A DNA stretch of 64,000 nt from Emydura subglobosa (lineage: Eukaryota; Chordata; Testudines; Chelidae), in contig ML679973.1 in NCBI GenBank assembly GCA_007922225.1, positions 4,280,413 through 4,344,412 on the forward strand, in the 5' to 3' direction. This document shows positions 11,396 to 22,000 of the stretch, piece by piece. The notes beneath the pieces are model-generated. The model was not told the DNA's origin, did not search any database, and worked only from the letters and a program-made list of their open reading frames with translations. A program made the translations under genes and the position numbers. The stretch's first letter is position 1; every line of letters begins with the position of its first letter.

Positions 11396-12050
11396 GTACA
11401 GTACACCCGCCCAAGGGCTCTCCTTCATGCCCTGTCTTTGCTTTGTGACGACTCGTCTGTACCGAGATACTGCATGATGGCATCAACAGAATTAGGCAAG
11501 ATTGATAGTGATCACTTTACTGTCTCTGCTATCTCTGAAAAACCTCAGGTGAATCCCAAAACTCTCCAAAATCATTTAATTCACATTCAGGTGCAAAAAA
11601 TTTGTATGGGGCAAGCTGTGCTTTAGCTTCATGGCCAAATATAAGGATTGCCTCTACAGGGCAATAATGTGTTCACTTGTATCACAAATACCTGAACTGC
11701 TTTCATAAATGACAGACGGCATGAGCCTTAGTCCTCATTGATCTGGTCTGGCACCAGTCCCCTCAGTTTTGCAGTAGTATTCCTTCTGTTTGTCCGCCGT
11801 TTTCTTGAACACTCCTTGTAAAAATGCATTCTGCTCTACATCGTCACCGTGCTTTTCTATCGCTTTGGAGTCTGCCGAGTGTGTCAATTCCATTGCAGTT
11901 TTGTAGATGGAGGGCTAGAAACAGACCACCTCTGGCAAGATATAATGGTTTTCATTCCGAGCAATGCACTGGAGCAAGTTCATGTCGTTTAAAAGCGAGA
12001 TCAGCGTGTCCATGACTTGAGTATCAGATGAAATCGCCTATAAAGGCGTG
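11396..12050 (-). other. Unassigned decayed coding-like stretch
   Basis: Reading the minus strand from about 12,020 to 11,700 gives several protein-like segments with lysine and glutamate rich composition, interrupted by stops. They lie between the two Myb-like pieces and may be an accessory part of the Harbinger element or a processed pseudogene. I do not recognise the family. Confidence 0.3.
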
Positions 12051-12051
12051 G

Positions 12052-12195
12052 TCATCCCGGACTGCTGGTGGTGGTGTTTCCGCCAAGGATGGCCTGCAGC
12101 TCTTTGTAAAAGGGGCAGCCACGGGGCTTGGCCCCAGGGGGAGTGTTGGCCTCCCTTGTCTTCTGGTAGACCTGCTGCAGCTCCTTGGCGTTCAT
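12052..12195 (-). pseudogene. Myb/SANT-like fragment, probably Harbinger-derived
   Basis: An open minus-strand segment of 47 codons reads MNAKELQQVYQKTREAN near its start, then CPFYKELQAILGG. This layout (helix, Tyr-Gln-Lys, then a conserved Cys-x-Phe-Tyr-x-x-Leu helix) resembles the Myb/SANT-like DNA-binding domain that accompanies Harbinger transposases. It is short and ends in a stop. Distance from the transposase suggests later insertions in the element. Confidence 0.4.
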
Positions 12196-12254
12196 GGGTT
12201 ACAGGTGACACAGGCGTTCACCATACCCCCGTTAACACAATCCAGTGACACAAG

Positions 12255-12500
12255 GAGCTAATGGGCTACAGTAGAGGGTTGGTGGGGGAGACAGGAGGGT
12301 AGAGGGTTGGTGGGGAGGGGGCGGGGGGTCCAGGGGCAGGAAGGGGACAGTTGACGGAGGCTGAGGGAAGAGGGGGGGTGTGGATTGCAGGGTGGAGACT
12401 GGGGGGCTGGAGCTGCGGCTGCATGGGGAGCAGGGGGGATGGCTGGGTGGGGGAGCAGAGGGTGGTGGGGTGTCCGGGGCAGCCCGGCGCTGACAGGCGG
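12255..12500 (+). other. G-rich tract with local tandem repeat, potential G-quadruplex
   Basis: The plus strand is almost unbroken in G runs. The unit 'tagagggttggtgggg' occurs twice, at about 12,267 and 12,299. Four or more G-runs within short windows make G-quadruplex formation plausible. It abuts the upstream edge of the CpG island. Confidence 0.5.
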
Positions 12501-12890
12501 GCGTGTTGGCTTTGAGGCCGGTGGCCCGACAGATGGGGTGACCCGTCTCTCTTTCTGGCATTCAAGATGCCCGAGGCCGAACCCTGTGCCCCCCTCCGGC
12601 AGTACCGCCCCCGGTCCGGTCCTGTCCCGTCCTGTCCGTGTTTCTGTCACACTACCTGCCCCAGGCCAAAACCCCACACAACCCGGGACCCCCGCATCAC
12701 GGCATCCAAACCCTTCCTGCCCCACTGAGGGCAGGGGGCGGGCCGCGGCTTCAGCCACTGGTACTGAGCACCCTCAGCCCGAGTCACCGGCTCTGTCAGG
12801 CCACGGGCTGCGGCACGACGCCGGCCGGGGCGGCCCGTCGGCGGCTGAGAGGATTCCCGCCCGCCCGCGCCGCGCGCTCTGGCTTCCGCC

Positions 12891-12905
12891 CACTTTCGCT
12901 TTCCC
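12891..12905 (-). promoter_or_regulatory. ISRE / IRF-binding site candidate
   Basis: The minus strand reads GGGAAAGCGAAAGTG, which contains a perfect GAAANNGAAA core, the interferon-stimulated response element consensus bound by IRF and ISGF3 factors. It lies about 135 bp upstream of the ATG inside the CpG island, where it could make the gene interferon-responsive. Function is inferred from motif and position. Confidence 0.55.
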
Positions 12906-13035
12906 TTCTCCTGGGGCGGCGGCGCGCTGAGCAGGACGTCGGTCGGTCGGAGTCGCTCGAGCGGAGCCGATTCTGGGTTTCCAGCGCGGCGGGCAGCCCC
13001 GCAGCCGAGCCCGCCGCTGCCGCCCCGGCCCAGCC

Positions 13036-13090
13036 ATGGGGCTCTGCCGCCGCCTCGCCCCGCTGCTGCCGCTGCTGGGCGCGCTGTTGG
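13036..13090 (+). CDS. CD58: CD58-like exon 1: signal peptide
   Basis: It starts at an ATG in a strong Kozak context (gccatgg) inside the CpG island. It encodes [19 protein letters not shown], a typical signal peptide with two basic residues followed by a leucine-rich core. The donor is gtaaggg, and one base is carried over (phase 1). The next intron is about 6 kb. Large overlapping frames in this GC-rich area are shadows. Confidence 0.75.
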
Positions 13091-16000
13091 GTAAGGGCCG
13101 CGTCTCTCCCTCGTCCCTGCCCGGGCCGGGGCGCTCCCCGCAGAGCCGGGCCCCTGGAGGCACGCCCCGCTCCTCTGCGGGCCGGCCCGGGCTGCCCTCC
13201 GCCCCGGAGCGGCTCGTGTGTTTGTCCCCAGGGGCGCCGGGCCGGGGCCGGGCGGGAAGCCGGGGCAGGAGTGGGAATAGCGGGGCGGGCTCCCAGGGGG
13301 GCGAGCCTGGGCCGAGGCCGCGCCCGTTACTCAGGGAAAGGGCGGCGGTGTCTTCCTGCAGTTGTTTGTAGAAAGTCTTTTCTCCTTCCTGGAAAGAGGT
13401 TGGTGTTTTTCCAATCTGAATCAAAGGGACGGGCCTGCTCCAGCTCTTACAGGCAGGGAGCGGGGATGGGCCCAGAAAAAAAGTGAGGGCATGAAAGGCT
13501 TCTTCCTGCTTTTCCTGCCTGCCACCGGCCTCGCCCAGTGTCTTATCTAGTGCCCGGGGCAAAAAAAACAAACACACACACAATTTATGGCTTTGAATGA
13601 TGCAACTGAGAGCTGAAGTCCAGGCCTCTTTGTTTGGCAGGACCAGGATTGTTGGCTAAGATCTCACACCTGCAACCGACTCGACCTGGGCAAACCCAGG
13701 CCTTTACCAGCTTTGCTGCCTCTGGGTGCAGGGGTGTGCTGGCCTGGAGTCAGTCCATTGCAGGATGAAGGCCTGGCTTTCTTCTCATTTACACCTGTGT
13801 AAACCCGCTGAGGAAAAGGGAATCACACAGACATTCAGGGCCTCGCCTTGGCTCGCAGAGTTTTTAGTGATGGTGAATGAGGCAGGAAGAACCCAGCTGG
13901 GGTTTTGCAGGGCCGACCTTCAGAAAAAAAACATAGTTTGACCTGTAAACTGAGCACATTTAATCATGAATCACCGAGGCCTGTCTACACTTAAAATCTA
14001 GGTCAATTTAGCTATGTGGCTCAGGGCTATTAAGAAGTTTCACTCCCTGAGCACAGTAGTTAGGTTGACCTAACCCCTAGTGTAGACGTGGCTCGGTTAC
14101 TGGAAGGATACTTTCTATGCTATTGATGAGAAAACCCCTTCTATTGATGTAGAGAGCGTCTATGCCAGTGGTTCCCAACCCTGGGCCCTGGCTTTCAAAA
14201 TGGCCTGTGCTCCCCTCCTGCTGGCTCTAGAAGGGAGCTGCTGCTTGAGGACCCAGGTGAGCGTGGGGCTGAAAGACAGTGCAAGCTTCTTGCTGTATCT
14301 ACGGGGAGGGGAGATCAGTGCTTCGCCCCCGCCCTCTCCCCCGGTGTAGCAGGGAGCACAGCAAAGCACTCTGCCTGGAATCCTAGGTGCTCCTGGGATC
14401 CCGAGCAGGAGAAGAGCACTGAACTTCCATCCCCCTGGCTGAAGAAGGGGGCCACTGCCTAGGGACCCAGGTGGAGCACAGGGTTCCCTGCTGCAGCCAG
14501 GGGATGGGAGATCCTCCTGGCTGGACTCCTTCCCTCCGGCTGCAGTGCAGGGGAGGGGAGATGCAGGCAGAGACTGGTGGCCCTTCAGGGTTATAAAAAT
14601 TATATTTGTGGCCCTCAAGCCAAAAAGGTTGGGAACCAATGGTCTATGCTACAGCACTGCAGCTGTGCTGCAGCAGTGTAGACATACCCTGACAGACAGT
14701 GGGACCCCAGGATGTAAATTTTTCAGAGCCATTCTTCAGACTAGAAGCCGTGGTAACAGTGAGAAATTTCAGGGTTAAAAAATCTGTGGTGTACACAGGA
14801 CCCAACAGTGGCTTTGCCCAGAGAGTAGACTAGAGCCCCGAGCACCAGGAAGCGGATTTTTAAAATGAGGACATTTAGCTACTTGTAGCTCAAAACAACT
14901 AGGAAGTAAATGTTGAAGTGCAAAAGCACAAGAGTTAATCTTAAAAAATGTCCTTTTAAACCTGGAAATCCAGACCAGTGGATACTGCTAATATGGAACA
15001 TAAGCTTTGTTAAAGGAAGATGTAAGATGGAAGCTAAGAAAAGGTTTAAGCAACAAAAAGCCAAGAATATAAAGACTAAGAGAAAATGGCCTGAGCTGCA
15101 AAGTTCAAAGCTACATCCAAACTCCCCCAGAGTCCTCGATTCAGAGATCCTGTTTTGGGTCACTATGGCAGTAGGCCTGAGCTGCAAAATTTGGATTAGA
15201 CTGGTCCCTTGTTTTGGAGGTGGAGATGCAAAGGATTTCTGACTTTGTTGTTATGGGTCGTCTTTAATAACCCATCTGTAATGAGAAAAAGCAGAGATGA
15301 GCATGGAAGAGTGTGCAGGGGACTAAGGAGAACATAGGTCATAAAAGGGACAGAGGTTGATAGGAGAGGGCAGGGGATGGTGGGCATATGGAAACAAATG
15401 CCATGGAAAGGGGTAGCTGGGAGAAAGGGAGGTGTGGACAGGCAACCAGATGGCATGCACTAGGGTGTCGGGGGACTGAAGGAGGGATGGATGGGAGCAT
15501 GTAGGAGAGGAGGATGGGGTCTGGAAGGGACTTGGAGGTGACAGGGTGGTTCAGAAGGCTGGGGAAGACATGGAGGACAGAGAAAAGGAGTTGTCATTTA
15601 TCTGTGTTAAAAACTTAAATTTTTTAAAAATGTTTAGACATAAAACTTTAAGCACATTAAGTTCTCATTTTGGATAAAAGCTTTCTCTGCCTCTCTCCAT
15701 TCTGTGCTACAATCCACTGCTCCATGTCAGCCAGGCACAAATCCCTGCTGCCACACTCCCTCCCACTTTCACTGAAATTGAAACAGTTTGGGCTGGAAAG
15801 CGGCCCATCATGTAACAGCAAATATCTTTACAAGAGATTTCATGAAAAATAGTCACTATTCTTATACAATCCTACTTCTAATTTTTTTTTTAAAAAGCAA
15901 CATTTATTTTCTGTGCTTTCTTTTAAATTGATTTTGCATTTTACTAGCTCCTGGTTGAAGGCTGGGGTGGGGATGCTGCTCTGATGATATTTATGGCATT

Positions 16001-19000
16001 AAAAATGCTGATAAAAATGCAATTCTACAGAAGTTTCCCTTAAAACTGCATTGTCAGGAGAGGCTTTTTCTCCTTTTTTTTTTTAACTGAAGCATTTAGC
16101 ACACTTTGAGCACTTAGGCCCTGATTTGACAAATTTTGGCAGGTAGACCCTCTGGCTGGTGGAGCCTTTTGTCAACAAGACATACCTGCCCGGCACCCTC
16201 CCACCTCCTGTGCTAAGCATAAAAGCCCAGTTTTTGCATCTTATAAGATATGCAGAGCAGGAATCTCCCATCCTAATACTCTTATACACCCATCCAATTT
16301 AAACTTTTGGTACTCATTAGAAAGGGAAATTCCCAATTAAATTTTGTTTAAAAAAAGACCTGAAGAAGAGCTCTGGGTAAGCTTGAATGCTTTTGTCTCT
16401 CACCAGCAGAAGTTAGTCTAATAAAAGTACCTCACCCACCTTCTTTTTTTTGTTAAGAGACAAGGCCAAAAATATGTTTCAGTGGTGTCTAGGTAACATT
16501 CCCCCAAAATTATACATTAGAAAAAATCTATGACTGTTAAAATAAAAACACAACAACAACAACAAAACAAAATACATTAGAAGGTCTTGAAACAGAGTTA
16601 ATGGCTTCACTTCACCCATAATAGAGAAGTTGACCATAATAGAAAATGTCTACTGATGTATAAAGAAATAGAAATGGGAGGGTGTTCTTCTGTGGAAGAT
16701 GTTGAAATACTTGATGTAATTTCCTGCATTTTAGAAGGTGAGTACTTTCTAAAGGGATTTTATGCAACATCTGTGTATTATATGTTGTTTGTCTTTGGAA
16801 AGGGGGCATGAGTGAGTGGCAGTTCTCATCCCCCTCTCTTTAGGGGTGAAGGAGGCAATGGAGGTGGGGAGCAGAAGTGGGAGATCTGATAGCGAACAGG
16901 AGATAAATAGAGGTTTCCCAGCTTGGATGCCATCTCTTCCCCAGCTTAGTCCTATTGCTAATTCAGCCACTGGCAGGAAAGGTTGGGAGCCCCTGAATCT
17001 CCCTCTGCCTCTCTCCATTCAGATTGCCTTGCCTGGTGAGTCGTCTTTTCACCAGCTGAAGAGGAGAGGTAGCTGTGAGGAGAGCTGAGCTCCCCCAAGC
17101 CAAGGAAAGGCCATGGAGAGAACCTGTCCCTCTGCTTTTAGCTCTCCCTCCCCCCTTTTTACTTAATGGGTCTGAAGGAGGAGAAGAAAGCTTCATGGGG
17201 GTGTGGACGCAAGAGAAAAGGAGAACTGGCAAATACAATTTATTTAGCTATTCCCTACCCTTTGAGTGTATTATCTACATAATCATAAACTCTTCAGGGC
17301 AGTGAGTGACTGCTACTTTGCGATTGTACAGCGCCTAGCACAGAAGGGGCCCTGTTGTTGGTTTGGTCCTTAGGGCCTGCCTAAAGATGATTAATAATAG
17401 TAAATAATTTAAAAAAGGCTTTTGATGAAGTCCCTCTCCAGAGGCTATTCAGGTAACCCCGGGGGAGTCACAAAATCATGCCATAGATTTAAAAACTAAT
17501 TAAGAGGTAGGAAAGCAATTTATAGTGAACTGCCTACGTGACAGCTGGTATGGAGGCAGTGCGGTGTCATGGTTAAAGCAGGGCTCTTGGGTTTTGTTCC
17601 TGTCTCTGCCACTGGCAGTACTGAGTTCTGATTTAGGTACGTCCTTGCAGAAAAAGGATCCAGGAATCAGCATGGATGGTTGAATGGACATGTTGACTCA
17701 GTGGGCAGCATTGGTCCTTAAAGCAAATAGGATGTTAAAACTGTATGAAGGGAGTGGAATAAAATATGGGAAATGTTATAATGGCATGGGATTTATCAAT
17801 GGCATAGCCTCCACCCTCACCGAGCACTGTATTGAGTTAGTCACCTTTCTTAAAAAGGCCATGGGGAAGTATGAGGTATAGAGAAGGGAAACAGAAATAC
17901 ACAGGGAAACCAATTACTGGAAGCTGAATTGTCTGCCACAAACTGACCATTGAGAGGGTCCTCTTCGTATCGATCACCACCTGAGTGTGTGGAAGTGAGG
18001 TGGGCTGTCTTCCATTCCTTGCCTTCCACAGTAGCCAGCCTGTGGGTTATGGCATGGAAAGAGCTTGTGGAGTTTTGGCAATAATGCCATGGGCAGAAGG
18101 TGGAAGAGCAGGGGGCATGCTACACTCAGAAGCATTATCCTCTGCAGAGCAGGAGGCTAATACAGCTCAGATATCAGTCTCATCGGACCACTATCTGTTT
18201 CTGTATGGCGGGAAGACAGGATATCAAGCTGCATGGGCCACTGATCGTGTTCTGTTATAGCGGGAGGGCAAGATGGCAGACTTGGTGAACCATTGGTCTG
18301 ATTTGGTAAAACAGGGAGACAGGAAACTGGACTAAATGGACTATTTGTCTTTTCTGGTTTGGCAATTCCTATGTGCACATGTCTCTGAAAAGGCCACCTT
18401 GTTACTGCCCTCGTTCTTATGGTAGGTGTCATCTGTATCGCATCTGATCTGGTTTAGTAACGAAATTAAATTTGTGTTCTGATTCCAGAATCTCTGTTGG
18501 GTTGCGGACAGGGGAAGCAGGAGGAACAAAGAATAATTTACAGATAAGCAGCCTCTTGAAGTGATATCGGTTAGAAGGGGGGGAAAAAAAAGTTTTCACT
18601 TGTAAGATGAGCAGGGTTGAATTGCTGATCGCTGGGGGATCAGAAATAGGATTATAAGATTTTGAGTCACTTGTTCTAACCACAATCACAGTTAAAGGAG
18701 AAACGTCTCCACTGTGCACACTGGGAGTCTTAAAGAAATAGTACTTTATTGCAATAGATCCTCATTTAGATCTTGAAGTTAGTGACAAACTCCTCTTGAC
18801 TACAGTGGAGCAGGATCAAGTCCTTGATGCACGCAGGACTTGAATTTAGTATCGGCATGTATTTACATACATTTTATAGATGTACGCTGCTGTACTCCTA
18901 GTACTTGGTGCTACTGTCACAGGTGGGGAAGAGGTACATGTAGCTATTGCTGAAGGCTCAGCTGGCAAATGTTTTTTGTTTTCTTTGTTGTTTTTGTAAC

Positions 19001-22000
19001 TGTTTTTATTTAGATTTTGTGTGTAATATATATGATAGATTACAGAATGACTCAACAGTTTAGATAACTGGTAACTGACTAAACACATTTTCTTTTTTGA
19101 CATAGTATGCATCCGGTCTCAAGATCAAAAGTCTGCATTTGCCATTGTGGGAGAAGATTTTACTTTTTCACCAAAAGTTAATAAAACGATAACAGAAATT
19201 ACTTGGAAGAAAGGAAAAAACAAAGTGGCTGAATTGGAAGGTGGAGGATCGCCTGAGTATTTTCCTCCCCTAGACAAAGTCAGAGGAGTGCTTGATGGGT
19301 CTTCTGGCAATCTGACCATCAGAAACGTAAACGTTAATGATGCTGCAGAGTATGAGGCCCAAGTTCTCGCTGCTGGAAGTAACCAGCTCCAAATTACAAA
19401 ATTTGTACTTGAAGTATTGGGTAAGTAGTGGATAAGCAGCAAAAACAATTTGCAACTGTTAACTTCTTTTCACTTTTTTTAAAGCGACAACCGCAAACCA
19501 TCTCGGTGCAAAGGAAAGATAGGAAAAGTAGTAAGAGGCCAAATGGCTCCAGCAGGAGCTCTTTAATGACCTGAAAATCAAAAAGGAATCCTACAAAAAG
19601 TTGAAACGTGAATAAACTACTCAGGAGGAGTACTAAAGAACAGCATAAGCATGTAGGGACAAAATCAGAAAGGCTAAGACACAAAGTGAATTATACCTAT
19701 CAAGGGACATGAAAGGCAATAAGAAGAGATTCTTGAAATACATCAGGAGCAAGAGGAAGACAAAGGGAAGTGTTATTGGGGAAGGAGAGCTAATAATTAA
19801 TGACATCAAGAAAGCTGCGGTGTTTAATGCATATTTCGCTTCAGTCTTCACTAAGAAGTTTGATGATGATCAGTAAGGGGGAAGGAGTGCAAGCCAAAAT
19901 AGGGAAAGAACAAGTTAGATGAATGAATTCAAGAGCAGATCTGACAAAATTTGTCCTAAGGTACTTTAAGAAACTAGCTGAAGCAATCTTGGAACCATTA
20001 GCAATTATCTTTGAGAACTCTTGATTAGGTTGTGGAGGACTGAAGAAGAGCAAACATAGTGCCTATCTTTAAAAAGGGGAACAAAGAGGATCTGGGGAAT
20101 TATAGACCAGTTGGCCTAACTTTATTTAATAATTTGTTCCGGTATCTTTCCAGGTAATAATCAGTTGAATAATCAATCAGTGACTCAAACTGTACTATAG
20201 AATGCCTATGGATAGAAATTCCATATTTGAACGATAAGTGTATAGAAGTAGGAATGTACTACAGACCACCTGACCAGGATGTGATGGTGATTGTGAAATG
20301 TTCTGGGCGGTTAGAGAGGCTACAAAGGCAGAATATTCAATAATAATGGGGGATTTCAACTATCCTCGTTGACTGGTGCATGTCACCTTAGGAAGGGATG
20401 CAAAGAGAAATTTTGTAGACACACTAAATGCCACATTCTTGGAGACGCTTGTTCTGGAACCCACAAAGGTTCTTAGATCAGATCCTGCATTCCAACTAGG
20501 ATTAAATCAACAGGTGAATATAGCTGAACTGCTCAGTAATAGTGACCATAATGTACTTAAATCTAACATCCTTGTAGGGGAGAAAAATGCCAAAGAAACA
20601 CACCAGAGTCGTGTTCAAAAAGGGGACCTACACAAAAATTAGGAAGCTAGTTAAAAGGAAAAGTCACAAGGTGTGAAATGCCTGCAAACTGCCTGGAGAA
20701 TATTTAAAAACACCCTAAGAGAGGTTCAAACTAAATGTATAGATATTCCTAATGAAAAAAGTTGTAGGAGGACCAAAAAATGCCACCATGGCTGAACAAC
20801 AGAGTAAAGAGGCAGCTAGAGTAAAAAAAAAGGCATCCTTTAAAAATTAGAAGTCAAATCTTAGTGAGGAAAATAGAAAGGAGAATAAACTCAGGCAAAT
20901 AAAATGTATAATAAGACAAGCCTAGAAAGAATGTGAAGAGCAACTAGCTAAAGATACAAAAACTAACAGAAAAAAATTAAGTATATTAGAAGCGGGAAGC
21001 TTGCCAAACCATCAGTAGGGCAAGTGGATGATCGAGGTGCTAAAGAACTATTCGAGGAAGGCAAGGCTGTGGCAGAGAAGCTAAATGAATTATTTGCATT
21101 GGTCTTCATGACTGAGGATGAGAGGGAGATTGGTTTGCATGGGATTTTTTTTAGGTGACAAATCTGAGGAACTGTTCCAGATTGAGGTGTCAATAGAGAG
21201 GATTTGGAACAAATTGGTATATTAAACAGTAGTGAGTTACCAGGACCAGATGGGATTCATCCAAGAGTTTTGAAGGAACTCAAATATGAAATTGCAAAAC
21301 TAACAATTCTGGCATGTAGCCTGTTGCTCAATTCGGCCTCTGTACCAGATGATTAGAGGGTAACTAATGTCTGTTTTTAAAAAAGGCTTCAGAGGCAATC
21401 CTGGGAATTACAGGCCAGTAAGCCTAACTTCAGGACCAGGCAAATTGGTTGAAACTATAGTAAAGAACAAAATGATCAGACACCTAGATGAACACGATAT
21501 GCTGGAAAAGAGTCAAGAGCTTTTGTAAAGGGAATAATACCTCACCAATTTATTGGAATTTTCTGAGGGGGTCAACAAGAAGATGGGCAAGAGTGACCTA
21601 GTCAATATATAGTGTACTTGGACTTTCAAAATGCCTTTTTGAGACGGTCCATCATCAAGGGCTCTTAGACCCACTAAGTAGTCATAGAATAAGAGGGAAG
21701 GTCCTCTCATGGATCAGTAACTGGTTAAAAGACAGGAAACAAAGGGTAAGACTAAATGGTCGATCTTCACAGAGAGGTAAACAGCCGGGTCCCCTAAGGA
21801 TTTATAATGGGACCTGTGCGGTTCAACATATTCATAAATGATCTGGAAAAAGGGGTGAACAGATAAGTGGCAAATTCACACGGGAAGAAAGGATCTCAAC
21901 GACACATAATGATAAGGTCTAAATCAGCTGCTATCACTCAAGAAAGAGATCTTAGAGTCATCGTGGATAGTTCCCTGAAAACATCTGCTCAGTATGCAGC

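Larger units (their letters stand above)
12550..13340 (+). promoter_or_regulatory. CpG-island promoter of the CD58-like gene
   Basis: About 0.8 kb of very GC-rich sequence dense in CpG surrounds the first coding exon, in contrast to the AT-rich introns. GC-box-like motifs are visible (for example 'ggggcggg' near 13,273 and C-rich complements near 12,858). No TATA box is apparent, so initiation is probably dispersed. The start site cannot be placed from sequence alone. Confidence 0.7.

Noticed and set aside
12258..13583. Long open frames on both strands across the CpG island (166, 181, 282 and 269 codons).
   Set aside because: They are by-products of GC-rich, stop-poor sequence. They show no domains, overlap each other and the signal-peptide exon, and have skewed Pro/Arg/Ala composition.
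14160..14639. A 159-codon minus-strand open frame.
   Set aside because: It coincides with the non-autonomous hAT element bounded by 8-bp duplications, so it is not a host gene and not a transposase.
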